A stretch of DNA of 64,000 bases from Littorina saxatilis (taxonomy: Eukaryota > Mollusca > Gastropoda > Littorinimorpha > Littorinidae), in NCBI RefSeq assembly GCF_037325665.1, contig NC_090255.1, positions 25,810,523 through 25,874,522 on the forward strand, read 5' to 3'. Below are positions 10,398 to 22,061 of the stretch, in pieces. Numbering within the stretch: position 1 is the first letter of the stretch; every line of letters begins with the position of its first letter. Both the position numbers and the translations under genes were made by a program. The notes under the pieces are model-generated. The model made no database searches and had not been told where the DNA came from. It was given only the letters and a program-made list of their open reading frames with translations.

Positions 10398-12145
10398 AAT
10401 TTATATTTCAAATGTCAACATGGTTTCAGACAAAATCGATCTTGCGTGACACAAATGCTGGAGGTTATGGAAGATTTTACGGCAATTCTTGAAGATGGTT
10501 CACCTTGTTTTTAAAAAGGCGTTTGATTCCGAGCCCCACCAAAGACTGTTGCTTAAGATAAAATCTTACGGTATTGGAGGAAGTGTTATTAACTGGCTAT
10601 CTAGAAGGTTTTTTAAGTGAGCGTACTCAAAGGGTGAGAGTAGGACAAGCCTATTCCCCTAGAGCTAAGGTCTTAAGTGGTATTCCCCAGGGGAGTATTT
10701 TGGGACCAATTCTTTTCACCATCTTTATAAACGACCTACCAGGGGCGGGGATGTAGCTCAGTCGGTAGCGCGCTGGATTTGTATCCAGTTGGCCGCTGTC
10801 AGCGTGAGTTCGTCCCCACGTTCGGCGAGAGATTTATTTCTCAGAGTCAACTTTGTGTGCAGACTCTCCTCAGTGTCCGAACACCCCCGTGTGTACACGC
10901 AAGCACAAGACCAAGTGCGCACGAAAAAGATCCTGTAATCCATGTCAGAGTTCGGTGGGTTATAGAAACACGAAAATACCCAGCATGCTTCCTCCGAAAA
11001 CGGCGTATGGCTGCCTAAAATGGCGGGGTAAAAAACGGTCATACACGTAAAATTCCACTCGTGCAAAAAACACGAGTGTACGTGGGAGTTTCAGCCCACG
11101 AACACAGAAGAAGAAGAAGAAGAAACGACCTACCGGAATGTGTGAAAAGTTGTTGCAAAGTGTTTGCGGATGACACTAAAATATATGATAAAGTCGAGAA
11201 AAGGGACCAAATCCATCAAGACATTAATTTGTTTGCAACAGTGGTCTGACAAATGGTGCCTTTATTTTAACGTCTCTAAATGTAAAGTGATGCATATAGG
11301 GAAAAAGAATCCCAAGCATGAGTATGTTATGAAATGCCAGGATGATAAGGAATTTGCCATTTCAGAGTGTGAATCAGAAAAGGATCAAGGTGTTACCTTT
11401 GATCCAAAGTTAAAATTTGATGTTCATGTTCAAACCGTGGTAAATAAAGCAAACAGGATGGTTGGTCTGATAAGAAGAGCCTTCTCATTTTTAAATCGTG
11501 AAGTATTTACACAATTATATAAAACACTTGTCCGTCCACAGAGTAATATTGGCAATGTAATCTGGTACCCTCACCTTAAATATCAATCAGTCGATATTGA
11601 AAATGTACAAAGAAGAGCAACTAAGTTACTCCCAGAATTAAGTGATCTGTCTAATGGCGAACGTCTGAAAGCCCTAAATCTACCATCCCTCAAACTCAGA
11701 AGAATCAGAGGAGATCTGATTCAGGCTTATGAGAATTTAAACCAACTGGACGAAATTGACAGCTCATATTTTTGTGCTGAGAGTGAGAGTGTGTGTGATA
11801 AAACAAGAAATAATGTTGATAAATTGTACTTACAGATTGCAAAAACAAATGTGCGAAAGTTTACATTTAGCAATAGAGTTGCACCAGTTTGGAACTCACT
11901 ATCTCACAAAACTAAAACGGCTACTAACCTCAACAGATTCAAGAACCAACTGGACACAGAAATATTTATGAAATCAAGTTTGTATGAGTACGATGAGTGA
12001 CCTTTGTCACTGACACAAGTTACAAATTATGCATGCAATACAGACCAATGTATCTATACGTTGTTGAACTAATGATGGGACGTATAAAGGCCGCGAGGCC
12101 TATCTCATTCAATGAGTGGCCCAATACCTATACTTGTACCTTATT
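10398..12145 (+). mobile_element. CR1/L2-like LINE, reverse transcriptase part, 5'-truncated
   Basis: Plus-strand blocks run in order: FRQNRSCVTQMLEVMEDF, KAFDSEPHQRLLLKIKSYG, GIPQGSILGPILFTIFINDL, then after a SINE VFADDTKIY (the catalytic FADD box), WCLYFNVSKCKVMHIGK, DVHVQTVVNKANRMVGLIRR and ENVQRRATKLLPELS. An open frame of 278 codons (11164-12000) ends in TGA. Frameshifts and stops lie in the 5' part (for example a TAA at 10512-10514). The 3' UTR runs to about 12145, where repeat R1 begins. Confidence 0.9.
10741..11123 (+). mobile_element. tRNA-derived SINE, copy S2 (second head type)
   Basis: The head GGGGATGTAGCTCAGTCGG carries a canonical A box (TAGCTCAGTCGGTAGCG). The B box is degenerate (GAGTTCGTCCC). 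The body and (GAA)n tail are those of S1 and S4. It is flanked by AACGACCTACC (10730-10740 and 11124-11134) and splits the LINE reverse transcriptase after FINDLP. Confidence 0.9.
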
Positions 12146-13002
12146 ACATTTAGTCAAGTTTTGACTAAATGTTTTAACATAGAGGGGGAATCGAAACGAG
12201 GGTCGTGGTGTATGTGTGTGTGTGCGTGCGTGCGTGCGTGTGTGTAGAGCGATTCAGACCAAACTACTGGACCGATCTTTATGAAATTTTCCATGAGAGT
12301 TCCTGGGATTGATATCCCCGAACGTTTTTTTCTATTTTTGGATAAATGTCTTTGATGACGTCATATCCGGGTTTTCGTGAAAGTTGAGGCGGCATTGTCA
12401 CGCTCTCATTTTTCAACCAAATTGGTTGAAATTTTGCTCAAGTAATGTTCGACGAAGCCCGGACTTCGGTATTGCATTTCAGCTTGGTGGCTTAAAAATT
12501 AATTAATGACTTTGGTCATTAAAAATCTGAAAATTGTAAAAAAAATATTTTTTTTATAAAACGATCCAAATTTACGTTCATCTTATTCTCCACCATTTTC
12601 TGATTCCAAAAACATATAAATATGTTATATTTGGATTAAAAACAAGCTCTGAAAATTAAATATATAAAAATTATTATCAAAATTAAATTGTCCAAATCAA
12701 TTTAAAAACACTTTCATCTTATTCCTTGTCGGTTCCTGATTCCAAAAACATATAGATATGATATGTTTGGATTAAAACACGCTCAGAAAGTTAAAACGAA
12801 GAGAGGTACAGAAAAGCGTGCTATCCTTCTCAGCGCAACTACTACCCCGCTCTTCTTGTCAATTTCACTGTCTTTGCCATGAGCGGTGGACTGACGATGC
12901 TACGAGTATACGGTCTTGCTGCGTTGCATTGCGTTCAGTTTCATTCTGTGAGTTCGACAGCTACTTGACTAAATGTTGTATTTTCGCCTTACGCGACTTG
13001 TT
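12146..13002 (+). repeat. R repeat, copy R1
   Basis: This is the longest intact-looking plus-strand example of the family. It has a 5' subterminal inverted repeat ACATTTAGTCAAG...TTGACTAAATGT, the block GAGGGGGAATCGA, a (GT)n core near 12215, GAGCGATTCAGACCAAACTA, an AT-rich middle and a 3' end TTTTCGCCTTACGCGACTTG. That end folds as TCGC-CTTAC-GCGA. No coding capacity. It looks like a non-autonomous Helentron-type element (inference). Confidence 0.8.
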
Positions 13003-13382
13003 CTTCCTTGGTACTAATTGTTTCAGTTTCATTGTAAACAGGTTGCCACAAATACTTTTAAATAAGCTTCCCATGTGGGTAGTTTCTGGATGAATTTCCA
13101 AGGCATTTGGTATTGTTGGACAAAAGGGAACTTTAGATTTGCCTTGTCCCCGCCCTTACTTTATCCATATTTCACACACACTGTCGTGTCACTCGCACAC
13201 ACAAACTCACAATTATATAATGGTTGTTGAAGTTTATTCTCAAGACTACTGATTTGAACAATTAGGCACAGGGTTTTTTCACAAACAGAAGCACATGTGC
13301 ACATTCATTCAATTAATCACAAAAAGCATGCATACTCTGTTTTTTTAAAGATTTTTTAAACTAATAATAGTAATATAGTTTT

Positions 13383-13413
<31 letters not shown>

Positions 13414-13556
13414 AACACATACACACATGACATACATAAAAGATTCCAGTTATATATTCAATGTAACATATTTACATTAAGCATTAATTGTCAAACACTC
13501 TTATAAGCACTTACATATTCATTCAGTTTAAAATGCAAAGTGGATACTATTTTTTT

Positions 13557-13690
<134 letters not shown>

Positions 13691-13866
13691 TATGTGCACT
13701 GACTTTCAGACTTTCATCCGTGTTTGTCCTTCAAATCAAAATTTTAAAGGAATGTGTACATAATTCATATACATGTATATATTGCAGTGAAGCCTACATC
13801 AATAAACATCAGACTAGTGATTGTAAACACTATTACATTATGAACTGGTCTAAGTAAGTAACCTAA

Positions 13867-14189
13867 GGCCCCCCCAAAAATAGTCTGTTTACGGTATCCT
13901 GACCGACCCTATTTTTTTTCGCGCGACCCTGGACTTTTTTTGGCATTTTGGGGAATAAAAAAATAAAAAAAATCTTTGTTTTTTGGCAAAATTAACTTAA
14001 AAATATGTTTTCTTGAAAAAAAAAAAAAATCCCGACCTACCGACCCTATTTTTTTGGCCTATGTTACCGTAAACAGACTATTTTTTTTGTTGGCCCACAG
14101 GCGGAAGATATCGTCCACTGGACTGCTACTACTATCACCATTATCATAGTAGTAGTCCAGTGGACGATACCTTCCGCCTGTGGTTGGCC
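13867..14189. mobile_element. Harbinger-like MITE, family H, copy B
   Basis: It starts GGCCCCCCC, ends TTGGCC, and is flanked by TAA (13864-13866 and 14190-14192). Inner arms carry AATAGTCTGTTTACGGTA and its complement. An 87-bp hairpin has inserted near the right end. Confidence 0.8.
14096..14182. repeat. 87-bp hairpin inserted in MITE copy B
   Basis: The arms begin CACAGGCGGAAG and run about 38 bases with one mismatch and a 3-base indel, around a short loop near CCATTA. The 7-bp direct repeat GTTGGCC flanks it (14089-14095 and 14183-14189). Confidence 0.8.
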
Positions 14190-14824
14190 TAAGAAAATCA
14201 AACAAATACAGATCTGAGCAAAGTGGGACAAAAACAACACAAACTATATAAACATAAAACTTTTTTTTCAAACCAATACCGGGTACCTATTCTTGTGTGT
14301 ATACTGGATATTTTGTCACTTTATTCTGCAAGGTGTAAATATATCGGCACATTAATCATACAATGGTTTATTCTGTACAAATGAATCGTATATTTGTTCA
14401 AGAGAAAACTGCAGTCTTAATCATTATTTTAATACCTCATAGCTTTGATAAGTTTTGCATCGCAACTGATAGTTGATGCATTTAACACACTCTATATCTG
14501 AATATGCGCGCGCGCGCACACACACACACACACACACAAAGTAGGCATAATCACATGCACACCTGTAGAAGTACCCAAACAAACCAACATACACAGAAGA
14601 ACAGGTATATATATATAGTTGCATGTATTCCACAGGCATACCGAGGAGCAAGATGGGTTTTTACACAATCAGTGTACACAATAACATAATCGCGTCAAAA
14701 ATGATGGCAACTTCAGTGAACATTACATAGGGGGCGTGAAGATCTCATACAGGCAAACTTTAATCTAGCATATAACAAGGTTATGTCCCAAATAGACACT
14801 AGTTCTGGGCCGGTGTGACGTTTT

Positions 14825-14971
14825 CATCTTTCGCCGTGTTGATATTTCGCTTCTCGGCCTCATTGATCTAGTATAAACTCTACACTGAACAAAAAAACAT
14901 CTTTCGCCGTGTTGATATTTCGCTTCTCGGCCTCGTTGATCTAGTATAAACTCTACACTGAACAAAAAAAC
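14825..14971 (+). repeat. 73-bp direct tandem duplication
   Basis: The unit starting CATCTTTCGCCGTGTTGATA occurs at 14825 and 14898, with one difference (CATTGATC versus CGTTGATC) plus the divergent end. Confidence 0.9.
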
Positions 14972-15368
14972 ACCCTTCGATAGTACTGATGAGCGACCTT
15001 GTGTACGTTACATTCATGGGGCCAAATTTGTCCAACCAATTTGTTTTATTTAACTTAGAAATTTGATTCATCCTAAAATGTTTTCCTTGTTACTCAAGGG
15101 ACGTAACCATTCAGTACACGTTATCGAAGAAATCGATTTTGGGGGTGAAATCTATTAAATTTGACCACCAATTTTCTTCACATGCAAGAAACTGACATGC
15201 TTTTCGTCCATAAATAATTTCACTTCTTAATTTTACCAGGAAACAACATTTCAGTCTTGAGTATATGTCGAGGGGGAAATATGTACACAGGCGAAAGATG
15301 AAATCGTGACACCGGACAGACAAACATAGTTAGCATACATGTAGCAGCAAGACACAGGGCCGGATCTG

Positions 15369-15504
15369 GGGGGGGGGGGGGGGGGGGGGGTACCTGGGGT
15401 TCCGGACCCCCCCCCCCCCCCGGCCATCCAAAGTACCTCTCAGAGAAAAAAAATTTGGACTTCGGACCCCTGCCTTCCGAGTTGGAACCCCCCCCCCCCC
15501 CCCT
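15369..15504. repeat. Poly-G / poly-C runs
   Basis: A G run of over 20 bases (15369-15390) is followed by C runs at 15408-15421 and 15488-15503, able to form a G:C hairpin. GGCCGGATC... and its complement near GGTCCGGCCC (15517) suggest these bound a small inverted-repeat element. Confidence 0.7.
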
Positions 15505-15718
15505 CAAACGAACTTGGTCCGGCCCTGAGACACCCTCTCTTTTAAGACCCCAGTTTGTAGTTCAAAATGCTAAAAGTGTACAACTCGTTTATGACTCCCT
15601 GCCCTAAGGCTAAGGTTTTAGACCTAACTTGTTTTCTCAGGTTCTTGGAAGTTTTCAAAGAAGGGTTCCTTATCTGTTGAAGTAGATCCTCGATGGCACG
15701 CTGGCACCCATATATTAT

Positions 15719-16071
15719 GAGGGCCCCAAAGGGTTTAAAATCGTGATCGTGATTGGCGTTTTTTGACCTTTCTGTGACCGTGATTGCCGAAATTTCCATT
15801 TCTGTGATCGTGATGGGACTTTGCCCATGATCCGTGATGACAAAAAAATCAAGTCTCGTGATTGTGATCGTCATTTGTGTTCGTGATCGTGATGGGCATT
15901 ATTGCAAAGCATTTTATTTTCAACGTACATTTTTCACAGCTGTATCACTCTATGATCCTCTATTTGTCAAGGTGTTTGTGATCGTAAAAACAAAAATCAA
16001 GGTAACTGTGATGGTGAAAGCTAAAATTTCCCTTCCCGTGATCGTGATGATACCCCCCCTTTGGGGCCCTC
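15719..16071. mobile_element. MITE with GAGGGCCCCAAAGGG termini
   Basis: Perfect 15-bp inverted ends GAGGGCCCCAAAGGG sit in AT-rich flanks that look duplicated (ATATATTAT on both sides). The interior repeats GTGATCGTGAT in many variants on both strands. No coding capacity. Confidence 0.75.
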
Positions 16072-16082
16072 ATATATATTAT

Positions 16083-16362
16083 CAGGTCTGAAAGTGGCGA
16101 GTATTTCTGTGGAAACATGTAACTGGCGAGTAGAAATGTTCATCTACTCGCCAAATGCGAGTAAAGTTGCTGAACCAAATTGTTGGTTCGTCCAGTAGAG
16201 TTTGCTCTCTGGCTAGTAAATGTTCATGATCTACTCGCCAAATGCGAGTAAAGTTGCTGAACCAAATTGTTGGTTCGTCCAGTAGAGTTTGCTCTCTGGC
16301 TAGTAAATGTTCAGAATCACTTGCCAAAGGCTAGTACACAATTTTTTTGACTTTCAGGGCTG
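16083..16362. mobile_element. hAT-like MITE with 87-bp internal duplication
   Basis: The left end is CAGGTCTGAAAGT and the right end the complement of CAGCCCTGAAAGT. ATTAT flanks both sides. The interior holds a direct duplication of about 87 bp (CTACTCGCCAAATGCGAG at 16144 and 16231). Confidence 0.65.
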
Positions 16363-16609
16363 ATTATATACACGTATATATATACGAGCGTATATGACTT
16401 TATGTTTACTGTTAGCAGAGGCTGCATCACAAATCGAGCAAATCATGTAATTGAAACAGGTAACATGAAGACTGAGATGGCTTTCAGTGTTGTTCCCAGT
16501 CTCGCAGGACGAAAGGTCAGCTTGACCTGGTTGAAAAATATTGATAGGTCCAAATTTGTCTGCTTGGTTGGAAGGTAGGAACATTGGTGGCCAGAAGACC
16601 TCCTACATG

Positions 16610-16650
16610 TCAAGACTATAGGGGGTTGTCTTAAAAGCTGAGTTCCACTG
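16610..16650 (-). mobile_element. One end of a mariner-like element
   Basis: Minus-strand TACAGTGGAACTCAGCTTTT matches the terminal pattern of the MITE at 5053 (TA then CAGTGGAAC). I could not find the partner end with confidence. Confidence 0.4.
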
Positions 16651-16820
16651 TATGCCAACTTTATTATGGGGGCGAGGACGCCCCCATTCTATACGGTTAG
16701 TTTCGAGGTTGACCATGGGCAGCGCCATTTTGTTGTGAAATACGTCATCAGTTTGTGTACACAGGAAGTTGTGACATCCGTCACCCTATGGGAGGGGTTT
16801 GCCCCGGGCTGACTTTTAAG

Positions 16821-17708
16821 TCACAGCAAAATGAACATCAAACTAAAGGTTNNNNNNNNNNNNNNNNNNNNNNNNNNNNNNNNNNNNNNNNNNNNNNNNN
16901 NNNNNNNNNNNNNNNNNNNNNNNNNNNNNNNNNNNNNNNNNNNNNNNNNNNNNNNNNNNNNNNNNNNNNNNNNNNNNNNNNNNNNNNNNNNNNNNNNNNN
17001 NNNNNNNNNNNNNNNNNNNNNNNNNNNNNNNNNNNNNNNNNNNNNNNNNNNATTTTCCTCCACGTATCGCTGGGCAGTTATGCGCCCTTGGACGTGCACC
17101 AGGGTGCTCCTTCCAGCGGTATTGATCGCCCCCCACACCATGACGCCTCCACCACCATGAACGGGTGCCTCATCCACACAGTTGGGCGCGTAACGTTCGT
17201 TTACTCTCCGGTAGACCCTCCTCCGACCATCATGTCGCTGGAGCAGGAAGTAGGACTCGTCGCTGAACCACACGTGTCTCCAGTGATTCCGGACGGTCCA
17301 GCGAAGGTGCTGGTTGCCCCACTGCACTCGGTTCTGGCGATGGCGGCGGGTGAGGACAGCTCCTCTGTGAGGTCTGCGAGCTCTCAAACCAGCTTCATGC
17401 AGGCGGTTCCGCACGGTCTGGTCCGATAATCGGTGTGGCCCGGGGAGAGCCTGGACAGAAGATGAGGCCGACAGGAAACGATTCCGGAGGTGGCGGAGCC
17501 ATATGAAGCGGTCGTGAGCAGCAGTTGTCGCCCTTGGTCTTCCCGCTCGTGGCAAGTCAGCAACGGAGCCAGTGGCTTGAAACCTGACCCACAGTCTACT
17601 GATGGTGCTCTGGGACACGTGGAAGTGCCTGGCGATTGCACTTTGACTTTGGCCTGCTTGTAAACGACCCAATGCAATTTGGCGGTCTTCTCTGCTCAAT
17701 CGGGCCAT
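16821..17708 (-). mobile_element. Tc1-type transposase gene, interrupted by assembly gap
   Basis: The minus-strand frame starts MARLSREDRQIALGRLQAG, with helix-turn-helix blocks QSQSAIARHFHVSQSTISRL and FQATGSVADLPRAGRPR, then TVRNRLHEAGLRARRP and WSDES-like VWFSDESYF with the first catalytic aspartate, then GGGGVMVWGAI and LVHVQGRITAQRYVEEN. These are the Tc1 order of motifs (DD34E). A DNA transposase cuts and pastes its own element. The second aspartate and glutamate fall in the 200-N gap. The sequence left of the gap does not look like transposase, so the end is unresolved. No in-frame stop is visible in the 219 residues before the gap. Confidence 0.9.
16852..17051. other. Assembly gap (200 N)
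   Basis: Exactly 200 undefined bases, probably a placeholder length. Confidence 0.99.
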
Positions 17709-18430
17709 CTTTCGTCGCTGAATTGTCGTCTGATTTCTTTGTGGCGAACAATCCGCTTTTATGGGTTTTGGAAGACATGGTGAGAGCTCAATATTCCCCG
17801 AGTTTCACGAGATTACACTGAAGCATGACGAGTGCCACGGAGTGGTCATGCCAAATGAGCAATTTTGACATTGTAGCCACTGATAACGCATGCGTCACGT
17901 GCAGAGCTCACTTGTGGCAATGGACGAAAGGTCGACGACCAGATAAACATTTTCTGCAGTTTGGTGGATATCCTTGTAGCCATATAACTAAATTATCCAA
18001 ATATTACAAGCTATGCATTTCTTTTTTTGAACAGTATACAAACCATCATCAGAGGACTGTCCCAACTTATACTTTCAGTTACGAAATGAGTTCTTAAAAA
18101 CAACAACAACAAAAACAACAAGAACAACACTGCAGCTAACAACGCAATTGAGTTTTGGTATATATGTTCAATTGGAAAGAAAGCTCTAATCCCATGTTAA
18201 AAAAAAAAATTATTTTTTAAATCGACAGATCTGTAAGTGGACAACATGATTGTTTTTCGGGTAGCAGCAACTTTAATCTCATCAGTGAAAGTCTGGAGGT
18301 GCGAATCGTGTATCAAGGGACCTTAGACATCATTCCCTGGCAAAGACATTGAGGCAGCAGCAGAACCAATTCAAAGAATCCGCGTGTATGGGGTAAAAAA
18401 GATAGAAAACAACGAAGAAAAAATTAAAGA
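17709..18430. other. Transposon flank and unassigned sequence
   Basis: The first ~110 bp are probably the 5' end of the Tc1-type element (minus-strand CAGTGTAATCTCGTG at about 17820). The rest holds no open frame of note, only a short (AAC)n near 18100-18117. Confidence 0.4.
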
Positions 18431-18439
18431 CAGACTGTA

Positions 18440-19735
18440 ATAACAAAAAGAATCAGACCCTGATGATAAGTTTTTGTTTGATTTGAATAGGTTATTTTTT
18501 TCATTTCTATGGGATGTTAAGAAAGATAGAATAAAGAGAACAACAGCATATCAGTCGTTTGAAGAGGGGGGGGGGGGGGCTTAACATGGTAGATTTGAAA
18601 TGCTTTTTGTCAGCTCTGAAGATATCATGGTTACAGCGAGTCGTTTGTAGTGAAGGAAAAGTAACTAAACTTCTACAAGCTCTGTGTCCACTTGTACATA
18701 ACATTCACAAGAGAGGAGGTGAGTTTGGAAACATATTGATGCAAAGAGTTCAGAATCCTTTCTGGAGAGATGTTTTCAAACATTATAAGCATTTTGCATG
18801 CAAATGTGTCCCCATCTCCTTGAGTGATTTTGCTTCAGAGCGTCTGTATTATAATGTACATATTTGCATAGATAAAAAGGTTATTTTTAACAGGAATTGG
18901 ATGGAAAACGGCATTATTACAGTCGGTCACTTGATGAGAGCCGATGGGTTTTTGTCATATAACGATTTTAAATTGAAACATCCAAATTTACAACTGAATT
19001 TTGTTTTTTTCGAGGGCGTTATGCGCTCAGTTAAGAATTATCATAAAAGATTAAAGTTGGATGCAGTTTTAAACAATGTTTTTCATATTGGTGATGATGT
19101 TGTATGGAAACAAATAGCTAAAGGTGGAGTAAAACATATATATACCCATCTTGTGAAAAATGATGGCAATCTACAGTGCATGGAAAAATGGTCTAATTTA
19201 TTGAATTTTGATGTAAATGTTAGAAAGGTGTTTTTGACAATAAGGCGAACTACACAAGACACATACCTGAGGTGGTTCCAATATAGAATACTACATAGAA
19301 TTTTTCCCACTCAACGCCTGTTATTTTTGATGAAAATTTCTGACACATCACTATGTAGCTTTTGTACACAGGAAGAGGAAACCTTAGAACATTTGTTTTG
19401 GGAGTGCACAAGAGTTAAGCTTTTTTGGTCTGATTTCACAGAATGGTTATGCCTAAATTTCACACATTGCAGTAATTTGAATTTGTCATTTTAGGGTATT
19501 TAGACAACTTTCATACGGATGCTGTTTTTGATTTGTTTATTCTCCTTGCCAAACAAAGTATATTTGGAGCCAAATTAAATAAGGCAGTCCCAACACTAAA
19601 TGTTTTTGTGAAAATTGTTAAACAAAGGTTTTTGATCAAAAAGTATAATGCTAGTGTAAATAATTATTATGGTAAATTTGCAAAGGATTGGTGTTTATAT
19701 GAGCCAATGTCAAAAGGTGCTGTCTGACAGCTTCG
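18440..19735 (+). mobile_element. L1-like LINE, C-terminal domain
   Basis: An open frame of 311 codons (18559-19494) is preceded in another frame by FFSFLWDVKKDRIKR. It has the L1-type thumb order: GGLNMVDLKCFLSALKISWL, NPFWRDVFKHYKHF, IIWNN-like FNRNWMENGIITVGHLM, LRWFQYRILHRIFPTQRLLF, then a zinc-binding tail CSFCTQEEETLEHLFWEC. A second short frame to 19727 continues it. A G run at 18567-18580 shifts frame. The reverse transcriptase palm is missing. Confidence 0.85.
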
Positions 19736-20059
19736 AAAATCAAAGTACACCCAAAGTAAAATGACTGGTGTTTTGAGGTGCTTAACACATTCAGTATATA
19801 GTTTCTAAAGGAGAAAAGGGAAAATCTTTCACAACGGCTGTGTTATTTGGCCGTTAAGTTGAGGCTTGACGAGTGTCTCTTGTGGCATGTAAGGACATAA
19901 ACCTGATTTTTTCCATTTTTTTTCTAGAACTTTCATTTCTACTGAGCTCGCATATGAGTATTGGGGTGTAGATTAAATACAATCAAGGTAAAAGCGCATA
20001 AAATGTGTATGTTAGCAACATGAATTCATTTATTGCTATCACAGTCACAAACGGTATGT

Positions 20060-20915
20060 GCTCCATACAAAAGTTCTTTAATTTGAGGTTTTCTCAGATA
20101 TTGTTGAAGTCAAAGCTTTGAAACTTCACATACTTGTATGATTGTATGACCTCCAGACATGGTGAGAGAGTAGTTGACCTTCGTCACATTTCAAGGTCAC
20201 GGCGGGGTCGTATTGGGTCAGAAAGTGATAAATTGGTATTTTCTCGAAAAGTTTTAAAGCAACAGCTTTTAAACGTCACACACTTCTTTGTTGAGATAAT
20301 ATCCAATCCTGATGCTCAATTTGGTTTACTCTTGTGAAATAGCAAGGTCATAGCAGGTCTGTCTTAATGAGGAGAAAAAATGTATCATTGTTTTTTTATG
20401 TTTTTGGGGCTACATCTTTGAAACTTCACAAATTTCCAGAGTTTGATAGCCTACACACATGATATAAATATGGGTGACCTTTGTCAAATGTCAAGGTCAC
20501 GGTGGGGTTGTCTTCGGGTCAAAAAGGGAATAATTTGGAATTTTCTCAAAATGCTTTGTAGCGAAAGCGTTTAAACTTCCCATACTTCTATGTTTTGATG
20601 ATATCCAAATATGATGCGAGTTTGGTTCTCCCTTGTCAAATATCAAGGTCATAGCAGGCCGTCTAAGGTGAACAAAAAGTAAAAAGTATCATTGTTTTGA
20701 ATGTTTTGAGGGCTACATCTTTGAAACTTCCACATTTCCAGGGTTTGATGTCCCCCATAGATGATACAAATATGGAAGACCTGCGTCACATTTCAAGGTC
20801 ACAGTGGGGTCATGAAATATATTCCCAGGACAAGAAAACGCCCTGACATGACGCAAGATTAGTTGACTCTGGTCAAATGTTAAAGACACAGTAAGCCTCC
20901 CGTAAACCATCACAG
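20060..20915 (+). repeat. Satellite with ~150-bp monomers carrying TCAAGGTCA
   Basis: The AAGGTCA motif recurs at 20191, 20342, 20491, 20643 and 20793, spaced 151, 149, 152 and 150 bases. Monomers alternate in type: odd ones read AAGGTCACGGCGGGGT-like, even ones AAGGTCATAGCAGG-like, so the higher unit is about 300 bp. Odd monomers also hold TTGACCTTCGTCACA or a variant upstream. A sixth, decayed unit is near 20880. Confidence 0.8.
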
Positions 20916-20984
20916 ATACTGTCGGGCTTTTACACGCAGTACAAACACCCTTTCATTTAAACACTCACCGCTTGAGAACATCCT

Positions 20985-21488
20985 AGGTGCCCTCCGTAAA
21001 GAGCGAGCAATTTTCAAAGAATTTATTTTTGCGTGGTTTGAGCCATCGTGAACCGTGTGATCCAGTTTCCCTTTTTCACAATGTAGTCGTCAGTTAGTAA
21101 TTTGAATGCGACTCGATGTGAGCTTATCTGACTATGCACGAAACAAACGGCTGTGGTTCACAAGAACTCTAGCGATGGCTTTTGACTGTTTAGAGGAATC
21201 GACGATAGGCATAAACCGTCGTCTGCTACGAGAACCACGACCTTGCGTGACCCTGCTTCCGGGCTTTTTTTTTCAAACTTTAAAAACTTCGAATTGTACT
21301 GATCTTGTCTTGATGAAAAAAGAATTCTTTTATGATTTAAGAATGTTTGTGTAACAAGCTGTCAATTTATTATTTAGATTTTAAATGTTAGGTCTAGCGC
21401 CAAAACGCACCACGGTCCGATTGTCTCTGAGACAATCCGCAAAATTAATTCTGTAAAAATTGCTCGCTCTTTACTACGTAGGGCACCT
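20985..21488. mobile_element. MITE with AGGTGCCCT termini
   Basis: The left arm AGGTGCCCTCCGTAAAGAGC continues GAGCAATTTT. The right arm is its complement with three extra bases. No clear target duplication and no coding capacity. Confidence 0.65.
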
Positions 21489-22061
21489 GGGGTGGGTTGC
21501 ATGAGAGAACTCAAATTCCAAGCTCAAACGGTTCGACTTTACTCTAAAGCTTGCTCTGTTAAGAATCCGCAAAGCACGAAACGAAGTCGGGGTGCATGAG
21601 CCGTCTTTAGGGCCGACTCAACAGAGAAAGAGGGCAAGTCGACGTTGTCGACCTACTTAGAGCGTTAGTGGGAAATTTTATGACGTCACGGGAAATGTGG
21701 TCAGCAACAGCCAATGCAAACTGCAGTCTAGTAGGTTCGCGGGAAAAGGGCGCATCAGAGACCGTCTGTTACACAATAATGTACTCTGCGGCATCTGGGC
21801 GCATTCAAGCATGCACAGGAAGCGCGCGCTCATACCAACACGGGAGATGCCGTGTGTAGTACAAAGTAGAGCGTACGGCGTTATAGTACTATTTTGTGCA
21901 TTGTGCATGTTGGATCGAGTAGAAGAAAAATAAAGATTGTCTTCTTGATCTTGAATCGCTCTCTACTGAAAAGGTAAACATCGACCAAAAATTTAAAAAG
22001 TAAATACAAAAAGAAGATAAAAATACAGTAATTACAAAAAAACACGAATTATATCAAAATA
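21489..22061. other. Unassigned stretch
   Basis: I see no gene. TGACGTCA at 21680-21687 is a perfect CRE palindrome, set in CpG-rich DNA up to about 21880, so a promoter is possible but no coding exon is seen next to it. Confidence 0.3.

Noticed and set aside
10741-10815. Functional tRNA gene
   Set aside because: It is the head of a SINE: the B box is degenerate, the anticodon loop is irregular, and a SINE body with target duplications follows.
12818-13093. Recurrent frame beginning MLSFSAQ
   Set aside because: It recurs in R1 and R3 because the repeat is conserved in DNA; start, end and frame are not kept in other copies.
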